Shown: one piece after another, positions 1 through 8,211 of the stretch
How positions within the stretch are numbered: the stretch's first letter is position 1
Layout: each line of letters starts with the position of its first letter
Assembly (NCBI RefSeq): GCF_003116135.1
Contig: NZ_PDOA01000001.1
Coordinates: 434,001 to 498,000 of the forward strand
DNA length: 64,000 bases
Direction: 5' to 3'
Source: Teichococcus aestuarii
Lineage (GTDB): Bacteria; Pseudomonadota; Alphaproteobacteria; Acetobacterales; Acetobacteraceae
Notes under the pieces: model-generated
Told to the model about the DNA's origin: nothing
The model's input: only the letters and a program-made list of their open reading frames with translations
The model's database searches: none
Position numbers and translations under genes: made by a program

Positions 1-46
1 GGCCTGGCGGGCCAAGCCGGGGCGCAACCATCCGCCGGAACCCTTC

Positions 47-1213
47 ATGCCGATTCCCCCTGATCCGCGCGCGGCGCGGCTGGCCATCCGCCTCGTCTTC
101 CTGGCCAATGGCGCGGTGCTGGCGGGCTGGGCGCCGCTGGTGCCGCTGGCCAAGGCGCGGCTGGGGCTGGATGAGGGGCAGCTCGGCCTGGTGCTGCTGG
201 CGCTCGGCGCGGGCGCGATCCTGGCCATGCCGCTGGCGGGGATGCTGATCGCGCGGCATGGCAGCCGGGCGGTGAGCATCGCGGCCGGGCTGGCCTTCGC
301 CGCGCTGCTGCCGCTGCTGGCGCTGGCGCCCGACTCGCCCGCGCTGGGGGCGCCGCTGCTGGCCCTGGCGCTGTTCGCCTTCGGTGCCGCCAACGGGCTG
401 ATGGACGTGGCGATGAACGCCCAGGCCGTGGCGGTGGAAGCGAAGGGCACGCGGCCCATCATGTCCTCCATCCACGGCATCTTCAGCATCGGCGGCCTGC
501 TGGGGGCGGTCTCCGTCAGTCTGCTGCTGCGTGCCGGCCTCTCGCCGGTGGCGGCGGCGCTGGCTCTGGGCATGGCGGCCATGGCGCTGCTGGCGGCGCA
601 GGCCCGCGCCCTGCTGCCGCGCGCCGAGGACCGGCCGGGCGATGGCCACGGCTTCGCCCTGCCGCGGGGGCCGGTGCTGGCCTTCGGGCTGCTCTGCTTC
701 ATCATGCTGCTGGCGGAGGGCTCGATGATCGACTGGAGCGCCGTCTACCTGGTGCAGCAGCGCGGCATGGAGGTGGCGCTGGCCGGGCTCGGCTTCGGCG
801 CCTTCTCGGTGGCGATGGCGGCGGCCCGGCTTTCGGGCGATGCGCTGAACGCCCGGCTCGGGCCGGTGCGGCTGCTGCGGGGCGGGGCGCTGCTGGCGGC
901 GCTGGGGCTGGCCGTGGTGGTGGTGCTGCCGCAGGCCTGGGGGGCGCTGCTGGGCTTCGTACTGGTGGGGCTTGGCATCGGCAATGCCGTGCCGCTGCTG
1001 TTCAGCGCCGCGGGCCGGCTGCCGGGGGTGGCGCCCGGCACCGCCATCGCCGCAGTGGCGACGCTGGGCTATGCCGGGCTGCTGGCCGGCCCGGCGCTGA
1101 TCGGCTTCGCCGCGCGGCTCACCAGCCTGCCCGTGGCGCTGGCCGGGGTGGCGCTGCTGGTGCTGGCCGTGGCGGCGTGGGCCGGCATCGCGCGCAACGA
1201 GGCCGGCCGCTGA
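47..1213 (+). CDS. MFS family transporter
   Basis: 388-residue inner-membrane protein made almost entirely of hydrophobic helices rich in Leu, Ala and Gly, the usual size for a 12-helix major facilitator. The first helix (about residues 13-35) is followed by the typical small loop and a GMLIARHGSR segment near residue 65 that fits the MFS loop 2-3 signature. A mid-protein polar stretch (about 190-205, RAEDRPGDGHG) separates the two six-helix halves. The overall look resembles YbjJ-type exporters, but the substrate cannot be read from sequence. The ATG at 47 has only a weak ribosome site; the 46 bases before it hold no recognisable gene. It converges on the alanine symporter, with 7 bases between stops. 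Confidence 0.85.
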   Translation: MPIPPDPRAARLAIRLVFLANGAVLAGWAPLVPLAKARLGLDEGQLGLVLLALGAGAILAMPLAGMLIARHGSRAVSIAAGLAFAALLPLLALAPDSPALGAPLLALALFAFGAANGLMDVAMNAQAVAVEAKGTRPIMSSIHGIFSIGGLLGAVSVSLLLRAGLSPVAAALALGMAAMALLAAQARALLPRAEDRPGDGHGFALPRGPVLAFGLLCFIMLLAEGSMIDWSAVYLVQQRGMEVALAGLGFGAFSVAMAAARLSGDALNARLGPVRLLRGGALLAALGLAVVVVLPQAWGALLGFVLVGLGIGNAVPLLFSAAGRLPGVAPGTAIAAVATLGYAGLLAGPALIGFAARLTSLPVALAGVALLVLAVAAWAGIARNEAGR

Positions 1214-1220
1214 GGGGAGG

Positions 1221-2657
1221 CTACTCCTTCCCCTCCGCCGTGCGGCGGGACCAGATGGCGGTGTCGATGCGCGGCGCCACCTCCGGCATGCTCTGCGCCA
1301 GGAACACCGGCAGCTGGCCGGCTTTGCGCTGTTCCAGATAGTCGCGCGTCAGCCGTGCCACCTGGCCGGAGAGCAGCAGGATGGCGACGAGGTTGATGGT
1401 GGCCATCAGCCCCATCGAGGCATCGGCGGCGTTGAACACGCTGGCCACGCTCTCCATCGCGCCCCAGAACACCATGCCGAGCAGCGCCAGCCGCAGCACC
1501 GCGCGGCCCAGCCGGCCATTGCCGCCGAGGAAGGTGAGGGCGCTCTCGGCATAGGCGTAGTTGCCGATGATCGAGGTGAAGGCGAAGAAGAAGATGGCCA
1601 CCGCCACGAAATAGGGGCCGGAGGCGCCGATATGCGCCTCCATCGCCGCCTGGGTGAGCTGGGTGCCGGTGGGGCCGCCGGCCGGGTCCAGCGTGCCGGA
1701 GAGCAGGATCAGCAGCGCCGTGGCGGTGCAGATCAGCAGCGTGTCGATGAACACGCCGAGCGCCTGCACGAAGCCCTGGCTCGCCGGGTGGTGCGGGTCG
1801 GGCGTGGCGGCGGCGGCGATGTTGGGGGCGCTGCCCATGCCGGCCTCGTTGGAGAACAGGCCGCGCTTCACGCCGTTCAGCATGGCGGCCGCCATGGCGC
1901 CGGCCACGCCGCCCGCCGCCGGCTCCAGCCCCAGCGCGCTGCGGAAGATGAGGCCGAGCATCGCCGGCACCTCGCCCGCATGGGACAGCACCGCGTAGAG
2001 CGCCACCGCCAGATAGGCCGCCGCCATGAAGGGCACCACCACCGAGGCCACGCGTGCGATCAGCCCGATGCCGCCGAAGATGATGACGCCCGAGAGCACC
2101 GCCAGCCCGAGCCCGGTGGCGGGCTTGGGCAGGCCGAAGGCGCCCTCCATGGCATCGGCGATGGAATTGGCCTGCACGGCGTTGAACACCAGCCCGAAGG
2201 AGAGGATGAGGCAGGCCGAGAACAGCGCCCCTGCCCAGGGCGCGCCGAGCCCGCGGGCGATGTAGAAGGCCGGCCCGCCGCGATACTGCCCCTCGCCATC
2301 GCGGATCTTGTAGAGCTGCGCCAGGCTGCTCTCGGCGAAGGCGGTGGCCATGCCGAGCAGCGCCACCAGCCACATCCAGAAGATGGCGCCGGGCCCGCCC
2401 AGCTGCAGCGCCACCGCCACGCCGGCGATGTTGCCGGTGCCGACGCGCGAGGCAAGGCTGGTGCACAGCGCCTGGAAGGGCGAGATGCCCGCGCGGTCCG
2501 CTGCGCGGGAGCCGCTGACGGCGCGCAGCATCTCGGGGAAGTGGCGGATCTGCAGGAAGCCGAGGCGCAGCGTGAAATAGGCGCCCACGGCCAGCAGGCC
2601 ATAGATCAGGACATAGTCCCAGAAGAGGGTGTTCAGGAAACCGATGATGCTGTCCAT
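1221..2657 (-). CDS. Sodium:alanine symporter (AGCS family)
   Basis: About 478 residues, the normal length for the alanine or glycine:cation symporter family, which imports small neutral amino acids with Na+ (sometimes H+) across the inner membrane. Family signatures are present: RVGTGNIAGVAVAL in the first third and SNEAGMGSAPNIAAAA in the middle, both part of the substrate and Na+ site. I start at the ATG at 2657 (MDSIIGFLN), which opens directly into the conserved N-terminal segment. A start at 2735 would add a 26-residue Arg/Pro-rich stretch that does not look like protein. The actual amino acid transported is not determined. Confidence 0.92.
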   Translation of the reverse strand: MDSIIGFLNTLFWDYVLIYGLLAVGAYFTLRLGFLQIRHFPEMLRAVSGSRAADRAGISPFQALCTSLASRVGTGNIAGVAVALQLGGPGAIFWMWLVALLGMATAFAESSLAQLYKIRDGEGQYRGGPAFYIARGLGAPWAGALFSACLILSFGLVFNAVQANSIADAMEGAFGLPKPATGLGLAVLSGVIIFGGIGLIARVASVVVPFMAAAYLAVALYAVLSHAGEVPAMLGLIFRSALGLEPAAGGVAGAMAAAMLNGVKRGLFSNEAGMGSAPNIAAAATPDPHHPASQGFVQALGVFIDTLLICTATALLILLSGTLDPAGGPTGTQLTQAAMEAHIGASGPYFVAVAIFFFAFTSIIGNYAYAESALTFLGGNGRLGRAVLRLALLGMVFWGAMESVASVFNAADASMGLMATINLVAILLLSGQVARLTRDYLEQRKAGQLPVFLAQSMPEVAPRIDTAIWSRRTAEGKE

Positions 2658-2782
2658 GGCGCCGGCCGTTCCTCCCCGCGCGGGCGGAGGCGGCGGTATG
2701 CGCGCGGCCCGTCCCGGCTGAGGGATGAAGCGCACAGCCCGCGCTCGCGTTGCCCGCCGCCGCGGCGAAAGCGGCGGCCATG

Positions 2783-2814
2783 AAAAAGGGCGGGCGCCCT
2801 GGAGGCGCCCGCCC
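2783..2814 (-). terminator. Intrinsic terminator after icd
   Basis: Read on the minus strand, an 11-bp perfect stem (GGGCGGGCGCC with its complement, arms 2788-2798 and 2804-2814, 5-base loop) is followed directly by a run of five T. It starts 27 bases beyond the icd stop. This is the cleanest rho-independent terminator in the window. Confidence 0.85.
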
Positions 2815-2840
2815 GCGTCAGGCCCGCAAGGGCGGGAGCC

Positions 2841-4055
2841 TCAGAGGCCCATCTTCTTCTTCAGGTTCTCGTCCAGCTTGGCCAGGAAGTTCTGGGTGTT
2901 CAGCCAGGGCTGGTCCTTGCCGATCAGCACGGCGAGGTCCTTCGTCATGTGGCCGCTCTCGACGGTCTCGATGCAGACCTGCTCCAGCGCGTTGGCGAAG
3001 TCGGTGACATCCTGGGTGCCGTCGAACTTGCCGCGATAGGCGAGGCCACGGGTCCAGGCGAAGATCGAGGCGATCGGGTTGGTGCTGGTCTCGCGGCCCT
3101 TCTGGTGCTCGCGGTAGTGGCGCGTCACCGTGCCATGGGCGGCTTCCGACTCAACCGTGTTGCCGTCCGGGGAGAGCAGCACCGAGGTCATCAGGCCGAG
3201 CGAGCCGAAGCCCTGCGCCACGATGTCGGACTGCACGTCGCCATCGTAGTTCTTGCAGGCCCAGATGTAGCCGCCTTCCCACTTCAGGGCGGAGGCCACC
3301 ATGTCGTCGATCAGGCGGTCCTCGTAGGTCAGGCCGCGCTTCTCGAACTCGGCCTTGAACTCGGCGTCGTAGATGGCGCGGAAGATGTCCTTAAAGGTGC
3401 CGTCATAGGCCTTCAGGATGGTGTTCTTGTGGCTGAAGTAGACCGAGTAGTTGCGCGCCAGGCCGTAGTTGAAGGAGGCGCGGGCGAAGCCCTCGATCGA
3501 CTTGCTCAGGTTGTGCTGCATCATCGCGGCACCGGCACCCTTGAAGTCGAACTGGCCGATCTCCTGCGGCTCGCCGCCCTCGGGGGTGAAGGTCATCTTC
3601 ACCGTGCCGGCGCCCGGCACCTTCATCTCCACCGCGCGGTAGATGTCGCCATAGGCGTGGCGGCCGACGACGATCGGCTTCGACCAGTGCGGCACCAGGC
3701 GGGGCACGTTCTGGCAGATGATCGGCTCGCGGAAGATGGTGCCGTCGAGGATGTTGCGGATGGTCCCGTTCGGGGACTTCCACATCTTCTTCAGGCCGAA
3801 CTCCTTCACCCGCGCCTCGTCGGGCGTGATGGTCGCGCACTTCACGCCCACGCCGTACTGCTTGATGGCGTTGGCGGCGTCGACCGTCACCTGGTCATCG
3901 GTCTGGTCGCGGTACTCGATGCCGAGGTCGTAGTACTTCAGGTCCACATCCAGGTAGGGGACAATCAGCTTGTCCTTGATGAACCCCCAGATGATGCGGG
4001 TCATCTCATCGCCGTCGAGCTCGACGACGGGGTTCTTCACCTTGATCTTGGCCAT
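2841..4055 (-). CDS. icd: NADP-dependent isocitrate dehydrogenase
   Basis: 404 residues; oxidises isocitrate to 2-oxoglutarate and CO2 with NADP+ in the TCA cycle (cytoplasm). The sequence is of the dimeric, eukaryote-like type: [20 protein letters not shown] at the N-terminus, the substrate loop [13 protein letters not shown] near residue 94, and [18 protein letters not shown] before the metal-binding aspartates in YDGDVQSD. The start is the ATG at 4055; a longer reading from 4160 adds 35 residues of no family resemblance. Monocistronic, with its own terminator and a 241-base upstream gap shared with the divergent DUF3597 gene. Confidence 0.97.
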   Translation of the reverse strand: MAKIKVKNPVVELDGDEMTRIIWGFIKDKLIVPYLDVDLKYYDLGIEYRDQTDDQVTVDAANAIKQYGVGVKCATITPDEARVKEFGLKKMWKSPNGTIRNILDGTIFREPIICQNVPRLVPHWSKPIVVGRHAYGDIYRAVEMKVPGAGTVKMTFTPEGGEPQEIGQFDFKGAGAAMMQHNLSKSIEGFARASFNYGLARNYSVYFSHKNTILKAYDGTFKDIFRAIYDAEFKAEFEKRGLTYEDRLIDDMVASALKWEGGYIWACKNYDGDVQSDIVAQGFGSLGLMTSVLLSPDGNTVESEAAHGTVTRHYREHQKGRETSTNPIASIFAWTRGLAYRGKFDGTQDVTDFANALEQVCIETVESGHMTKDLAVLIGKDQPWLNTQNFLAKLDENLKKKMGL

Positions 4056-4190
4056 GCTGATCCTCGTCTGGACGCCTGCGTTCGCCGCCAGGGCCGCAGG
4101 AGAGGCGGCCGGGACATTCTGGCGACAGGGTGGCGCGGACAATCGCACCGGGCGCTGCACGGGGCAAGGGTGCCATGGGCCGATCCGGTG

Positions 4191-4215
4191 CCAGGGCGAG
4201 AGGGGCCAGGGCGAG
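4191..4215. repeat. Two-copy 15-bp direct repeat upstream of icd
   Basis: CCAGGGCGAG occurs at 4191-4200 and again at 4206-4215, a spacing of exactly 15 bases. It lies in the divergent intergenic region between icd and the DUF3597 gene and is listed because the same 15-base period recurs elsewhere in the window. Confidence 0.6.
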
Positions 4216-4296
4216 CGGCGGACAACTGCCGGGGCCGGGGCGCGTTAAGGGGTTCCCGGACCCAATCCCGAACCCGGCAACAAGGAATTCCCGCGC

Positions 4297-4794
4297 ATGA
4301 GCATCTTCGGCTCCATCCTGTCCAAGATCACGGGCCGCAAGCCCCAGGCGGCGGAGCCCGCCGCCACCGCCCCGGTGGCCGACGAGCAGCCGAAGCCCTC
4401 CGCCGCCGACATCCCCGCCGGTTCCGCCGCCACCCCCAGCGCGGCTCCCACCACCCCGCCCGGCCCGGTCTCCGCCATGCCGAGCGGCGCCGCGGCGGCG
4501 ACGCCGGCCCCGGGCGTTGCCACCGCGCCCGCCGAGCCCGTGGACGTGGAGGCGGTGCTGAACGACATGGCCGCCAAGAACGGCCAGTCGCTCAACTGGC
4601 GCACCTCCATCGTCGACCTGATGAAGCTGCTCGGGCTGGACAGCAGCCTGGAGAACCGCAAGGCGCTGGCGCGCGAGCTGGACTATTCCGGCGACATGGG
4701 TGACTCCGCCAGCATGAACATCTGGCTGCACAAGCAGGTGATGCGCAAGCTGGCCGAGAATGGCGGCAAGGTGCCGGCCGACCTCAAGGACTGA
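4297..4794 (+). CDS. DUF3597 domain protein
   Basis: 165 residues. An N-terminal MSIFGSILSKITGR segment is followed by about 60 residues of Ala/Pro-rich low-complexity linker, then a compact C-terminal domain (about 80-165) with the DUF3597 pattern: LNDMAAKNGQSLNWRTSIVD, LLGLDSSLENRKALARELDY and MNIWLHKQVMRKLAENGGKV. DUF3597 proteins are small and of unknown function; some N-termini resemble the start of LysM-like cell-wall proteins, but no LysM is visible here. Single gene, followed 8 bases after the stop by a strong hairpin. Confidence 0.85.
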   Translation: MSIFGSILSKITGRKPQAAEPAATAPVADEQPKPSAADIPAGSAATPSAAPTTPPGPVSAMPSGAAAATPAPGVATAPAEPVDVEAVLNDMAAKNGQSLNWRTSIVDLMKLLGLDSSLENRKALARELDYSGDMGDSASMNIWLHKQVMRKLAENGGKVPADLKD

Positions 4795-4802
4795 GAGCGG
4801 CC

Positions 4803-4830
4803 CCGCCCTGCCCCTGCAGGGGCAGGGCGG
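4803..4830 (+). terminator. Terminator-like perfect palindrome after the DUF3597 gene
   Basis: A 28-base perfect palindrome (14-bp arms CCGCCCTGCCCCTG and complement) begins 8 bases after the DUF3597 stop. No T tract follows, so it may act as a factor-dependent or bidirectional stop. Confidence 0.6.
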
Positions 4831-4837
4831 ACCGCCC

Positions 4838-4969
4838 TCAGGCGCCTTCGGCCGGATCATAGAGCACGCCGGCGGCTCGGAAGCCGCGATCCACGTTCAG
4901 CACATGGCCGGCGAGGATCACCGCTGCTTCCGCGAAGTTCATCGTCCCTTGATCCTCAGGGGCGATGAA
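4838..4969 (-). pseudogene. C-terminal remnant of a short-chain dehydrogenase
   Basis: On the minus strand the 43 codons from 4969 to the stop at 4838 read FIAPEDQGTMNFAEAAVILA then GHVLNVDRGFRAAGVLYD. This closely matches the C-terminal end of SDR-family oxidoreductases, where GHVLNVDGGF closes the fold. In place of the usual GG there is RG. The preceding codons (up to 5053) encode Arg/Pro-rich sequence with no SDR features, so the Rossmann fold, the YxxxK active site and any credible start are missing. It is best read as a truncated relic beside the CoA-transferase. I recognise the tail by family resemblance only. Confidence 0.6.
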
Positions 4970-4973
4970 GCGC

Positions 4974-5028
4974 CCCGGCGAATCGCCGGGAGGCTGCAGG
5001 CCGGTGGGCCGCCTTCTCCCGGCGGCCC
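4974..5028. repeat. Two adjacent inverted repeats
   Basis: CCCGGCGA with its complement and a 1-base centre lies at 4974-4990. GGGCCGCC with its complement and a 7-base loop lies at 5006-5028. With the palindrome at 5031-5058 they form three inverted repeats in 85 bases, in the gap between the SDR remnant and the CoA-transferase stop. Confidence 0.55.
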
Positions 5029-5030
5029 CT

Positions 5031-5058
5031 GGCCGGTGCGGCGCGCGCCGCACCGGCC
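5031..5058 (-). terminator. Terminator-like palindrome after the CoA-transferase gene
   Basis: A perfect 28-base palindrome (14-bp arms GGCCGGTGCGGCGC and complement) lies 14 bases beyond the CoA-transferase stop on the minus strand. No T tract. The very GC-rich stem suggests a transcription stop. Confidence 0.6.
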
Positions 5059-5072
5059 CGGCAGGCGGTGGC

Positions 5073-6275
5073 TCAGACCACCTGGCGGGCGCGCAGCGCG
5101 GCGATCTCCTCGCCAGAGAGGCCCATCCCGGCCAGGATGGCGTCGGTGTGCTCGCCCAGGGCAGGGGGGTGGGTCACCACCTCGCTCGGCGTGCGGCTGA
5201 GGCGGAAGGGCTGGCCCACATAATCCTGCGCCGCGTTGCTGCCGCCGTTCAGGTGGCGGGCGATGCCCAGATGCTTCACCTGCGGGTCCGCGAACATCTG
5301 GTCGATGGCGTAGATCGGGCCGCAGGGCACGCCGGCGGCGTTCAGCTTCTCAACCCAGGCGGCGCTGTCATCGGTGACGGTGACGGCCTCGATCTCGGCG
5401 TTCAGCGCGTCGCGATTCTGGCTGCGGGTGCTGCCGCTGGCGAAGCGCGGGTCCTGCGTCCACTCCGTCTTGCCCAGCACCTGGCAGAGCCGCTCCCAGA
5501 TACGCTGGCCGGAGGCGGCGATGTTCATGTGCCCGTCGCGGGTCTTGAACACGCCCGTCGGGATGCTGGTGGGGTGGTTGTTGCCGGCCTGCTTCGGCAC
5601 CTCGCCCGCCTGCAGCCAGCGCGCCGCCTGGAAGTCCAGCATGAAGATCTGCGCTTCCAGCAGCGAGGTCTGCACCCACTGGCCCTTGCCGCTCACCTCG
5701 CGCTCCAGCAGCGCCACCATGATGCCCTGCGCGGCGAACAGCCCCGAGCAGAGATCGGCGATGGGGATGCCCACGCGCACCGGCCCCTGGCCCGGCAGGC
5801 CGGTGATCGACATCAGCCCGCCCATCCCCTGCGCGATCTGGTCGAAGCCGGGGCGGTTGGCATAGGGCCCGTCCTGGCCGAAGCCGGAGATCGAGGCCAG
5901 GATGATGCGCGGGTTGACCGCCGCCAGCGCCTCGTAGTCGATGCCGAGGCGGGACTTCACGTCGGGGCGGAAATTCTCCACCACCACGTCCGCCTTCTCG
6001 ACCATGCGCTTGAACAGGGCGACGCCGTCCGGGTCCTTCAGGTTCAGCGTCATGCCGCGCTTGTTGCGGTGCAGGTTCTGGAAATCCGGGCCCTGGCGCG
6101 GGCCGCCCATCGGGTCGCCGGCGTCGATGCCCTCGGGCATCTCGATCTTGATGACCTCCGCGCCCCAGTCGGCCAGCTGGCGGACACAGGTGGGCCCCGA
6201 GCGGACCCGCGTCAGGTCCAGCACGGTGAAGCGCGAGAGGGCCGTGGAAGCCTTGGGGTGGGCATGCGTCATCAT
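5073..6275 (-). CDS. Class III CoA-transferase (CaiB/BaiF family)
   Basis: 400 residues, typical for the family that moves CoA between carboxylic acids in the cytoplasm (formyl-CoA:oxalate, carnitine and related enzymes). The N-terminus FTVLDLTRVRSGPTCVRQLA and the segment WGAEVIKIEMPEGIDAGDPM are diagnostic. The catalytic aspartate is present in RPGFDQIAQGMGG (about residue 160). The ATG at 6275 sits at the edge of a 122-base region shared with the divergent GntR gene, so the regulator probably controls it. The acid used is unknown; the linked Bug protein and M20 amidohydrolase suggest catabolism of a small carboxylate or amide. Confidence 0.92.
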   Translation of the reverse strand: MMTHAHPKASTALSRFTVLDLTRVRSGPTCVRQLADWGAEVIKIEMPEGIDAGDPMGGPRQGPDFQNLHRNKRGMTLNLKDPDGVALFKRMVEKADVVVENFRPDVKSRLGIDYEALAAVNPRIILASISGFGQDGPYANRPGFDQIAQGMGGLMSITGLPGQGPVRVGIPIADLCSGLFAAQGIMVALLEREVSGKGQWVQTSLLEAQIFMLDFQAARWLQAGEVPKQAGNNHPTSIPTGVFKTRDGHMNIAASGQRIWERLCQVLGKTEWTQDPRFASGSTRSQNRDALNAEIEAVTVTDDSAAWVEKLNAAGVPCGPIYAIDQMFADPQVKHLGIARHLNGGSNAAQDYVGQPFRLSRTPSEVVTHPPALGEHTDAILAGMGLSGEEIAALRARQVV

Positions 6276-6323
6276 GTGTTCTCCCTGGAGCGGGAGGCTA
6301 GCACCCGTTCGGCCTTGTGCAAA

Positions 6324-6349
6324 CTGTTAACAGAGGACATCCGGTGTCC
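6324..6349. promoter_or_regulatory. Candidate operators in the CoA-transferase/GntR divergent region
   Basis: Two adjacent dyads: the perfect palindrome CTGTTAACAG (6324-6333) and GGACA-N5-TGTCC (6335-6349). FadR/FCD-type GntR regulators commonly bind short dyads in their own promoter region. Position midway between two divergent starts supports a regulatory role; assignment to this regulator is inference. Confidence 0.45.
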
Positions 6350-6397
6350 GTTGCTGACAGTAGACAGAAGGGGGGCGGATTTGGCAGTTTGGCCCCC

Positions 6398-7162
6398 ATG
6401 GCCGAAAGCTCCGTCTCCCCGCTCCACATCGTCCGCACCCAATCGCTTGCCTCGCTCGTCGCCGACGAGCTGGAGCGCATGATCCTGTCGGGGGAGATAC
6501 CACCGGGCACGCGCCTGAACGAGCAGGCGCTGGCGGCGCGGCTTGGCGTCAGCCGCGGGCCGGTGCGCGAGGCGGTGCGCGGGCTGGACCGCTCAGGCCT
6601 GGTGGTGACGGTGGTGAACCAGGGCTCCTTCGTGCGCCAGCTCAGCGCCGAGGAGGCGATGGATGTCTACGACCTGCGCGTGGCCCTCACCGGCTATGCC
6701 TGCGAGCGCCTGGCGGGGCGCGCCACGCCGGAGCAGATCGCCACGCTGGAGGCCATGGTGCGGGGCATGGAGGCGGCGGCCGAGGCCGATGACGCCGCCC
6801 GCTACTACGCGCTGAACCTCGATTTCCATTCCGCGCTGATGAGCATGGGCGGCAGCAGCCGCGCCGTCCGCCTCTACGACGACCTGGGCAAGGAGCTGAC
6901 GCTGTTCCGCCGCCGCGCCCTGGTGGTGCGGGAGAACATGCGCGAGTCGAATGCCGAGCACGCCAAGATCCTGCGCGCCCTGACCGACGGCGATGGCGCC
7001 GCGGCGCGTGTGGCGGGCGAGGCGCATATTCGGGGTGGCAAGCGGCGCTTCGCCACCTCCACCCCAACCGGGGGCACCGAGCCCCCCGGCCAGAAGCGGC
7101 CCGGCGAAGCGGCCGCGCGAGGAGAGGAAGACCATGTTCGAGACGAGGATTCCGCCGGATGA
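6398..7162 (+). CDS. GntR family transcriptional regulator (FCD subfamily)
   Basis: 254 residues. The N-terminal winged helix (about residues 14-75) contains LASLVADELERMILSGEIPP and LNEQALAARLGVSRGPVREA, the standard GntR DNA-binding pattern. The C-terminal part (about 85-220) is an all-helical FCD ligand-binding domain, with DVYDLRVALTGYACERLAGR and the metal-ligand style residues in YALNLDFHSALMSMGGSSRA. The start is the ATG at 6398 (MAESSVSPL); a 27-residue longer version has no homology-like content. The last 29 bases overlap the start of the downstream Bug gene, and the last roughly 30 residues (Pro/Gly/Glu-rich) are probably an unstructured tail. Likely controls the divergent CoA-transferase and itself. 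Confidence 0.93.
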   Translation: MAESSVSPLHIVRTQSLASLVADELERMILSGEIPPGTRLNEQALAARLGVSRGPVREAVRGLDRSGLVVTVVNQGSFVRQLSAEEAMDVYDLRVALTGYACERLAGRATPEQIATLEAMVRGMEAAAEADDAARYYALNLDFHSALMSMGGSSRAVRLYDDLGKELTLFRRRALVVRENMRESNAEHAKILRALTDGDGAAARVAGEAHIRGGKRRFATSTPTGGTEPPGQKRPGEAAARGEEDHVRDEDSAG

Positions 7163-8150
7163 CACCACCCCCGGCGCCTGGAGCCGCCGCCGGGCGCTGA
7201 CCGGGCTCGGCGCCCTGGGCGCGGGGCTGCTGGCCGCCCCCGCCCTGCTGCGCGCCCAGCCCGCCTTCGGCAGCCGCCCGATCGAGGTGGTGACGCATGC
7301 CGGCGTCGGCGGCGGCACCGACATCACCGCGCGCATGATGACGGCCCAGGCCCCCGCCGTGCTGGGCATGGACTTCACGGTGGTGAACAAGACCGGCGGC
7401 AGCGGCGCCGCTGCCCTTGCCTATGCCGCCAGCCGGCCGAAGGACGGCCACGCCCTGCTGCTGATCACGCAGACCCACCTCATCACCATGCTGCGCAGCA
7501 AGTCGCCGCCGGTGCAGATCGAGGACATCGTCGGCATCGCCCGCGCCACGGAGGACCCGCAATTCGTCATGGTGCGGGCCGACAGCCCGCTGCGCTCGGC
7601 CGACGAGCTGGCCTCGGTGGGGCAGAAGCGGCCGCTGCGCTTCGGCATCACCCATGCCGGCAGCGTGGACCATGTGGCGGTCGCGGGCTTCTCCAAGGCG
7701 GCCGGAATCCAGCACGCCGCCGTGCCCTTCCGCGGCGGCGGCGACATCGTGGTGAACGTGGTCGGCGGCAACATCGACATCGGCCTGCTCAACTTCGCCG
7801 AGGCGGAGGCGCAGATCCGCGCCGGCGAGGTGAAGCCGCTGATGGTGCTGGCCGCCAGCCGCGTCTCCTCCGCGCCCGACGTGCCGACGGCCAAGGAGCT
7901 GGGCATCGACTTCACCGCCGCCACCACCCGTGGCTTCTGCGTGCTGAAGGGCACGCCGGAGGACCGCGTGGCGAAGCTGTCGGACGGGCTGGTGAAGGCG
8001 ATGAAGACGCCGGTCTACCAGACCTACCTCAGCAGCTCCGGCCAGTCGGCCGAGAGCGTGGCGGGCCGGGCAGTCTGGCAGGCGCAGATTGAGGATTTCT
8101 GGAAACAGGGCAAGGATGCCCTGGCGGCCCTGGGCATCCCCACGGGCTGA
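7134..8150 (+). CDS. Bug/TctC-type periplasmic substrate-binding protein
   Basis: 338 residues. The leader contains WSRRRALTGLGALGAGLLAA, a twin-arginine-like export signal, with probable cleavage after LLRAQPA. The mature protein has the Bug pattern: RPIEVVTHAGVGGGTDITAR near the N-terminus, a VVNKTGGSGAAALAYAA loop that closes over the ligand, and a C-terminal WKQGKDAL end. Bug proteins capture carboxylates and related metabolites, either for TTT tripartite transporters or as solitary binding proteins. No membrane TctA/TctB genes are adjacent. The start (ATG 7134, preceded by GAGGAGAGGAAG) lies inside the end of the GntR gene, suggesting translational coupling. Confidence 0.93.
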   Translation: MFETRIPPDDTTPGAWSRRRALTGLGALGAGLLAAPALLRAQPAFGSRPIEVVTHAGVGGGTDITARMMTAQAPAVLGMDFTVVNKTGGSGAAALAYAASRPKDGHALLLITQTHLITMLRSKSPPVQIEDIVGIARATEDPQFVMVRADSPLRSADELASVGQKRPLRFGITHAGSVDHVAVAGFSKAAGIQHAAVPFRGGGDIVVNVVGGNIDIGLLNFAEAEAQIRAGEVKPLMVLAASRVSSAPDVPTAKELGIDFTAATTRGFCVLKGTPEDRVAKLSDGLVKAMKTPVYQTYLSSSGQSAESVAGRAVWQAQIEDFWKQGKDALAALGIPTG

Positions 8151-8211
8151 GCCAGAAGGCCGCGCCATTGGGCGGGCGGGGGAGGGGCCTCCGCCGCCCG
8201 CCAGGAGACCC

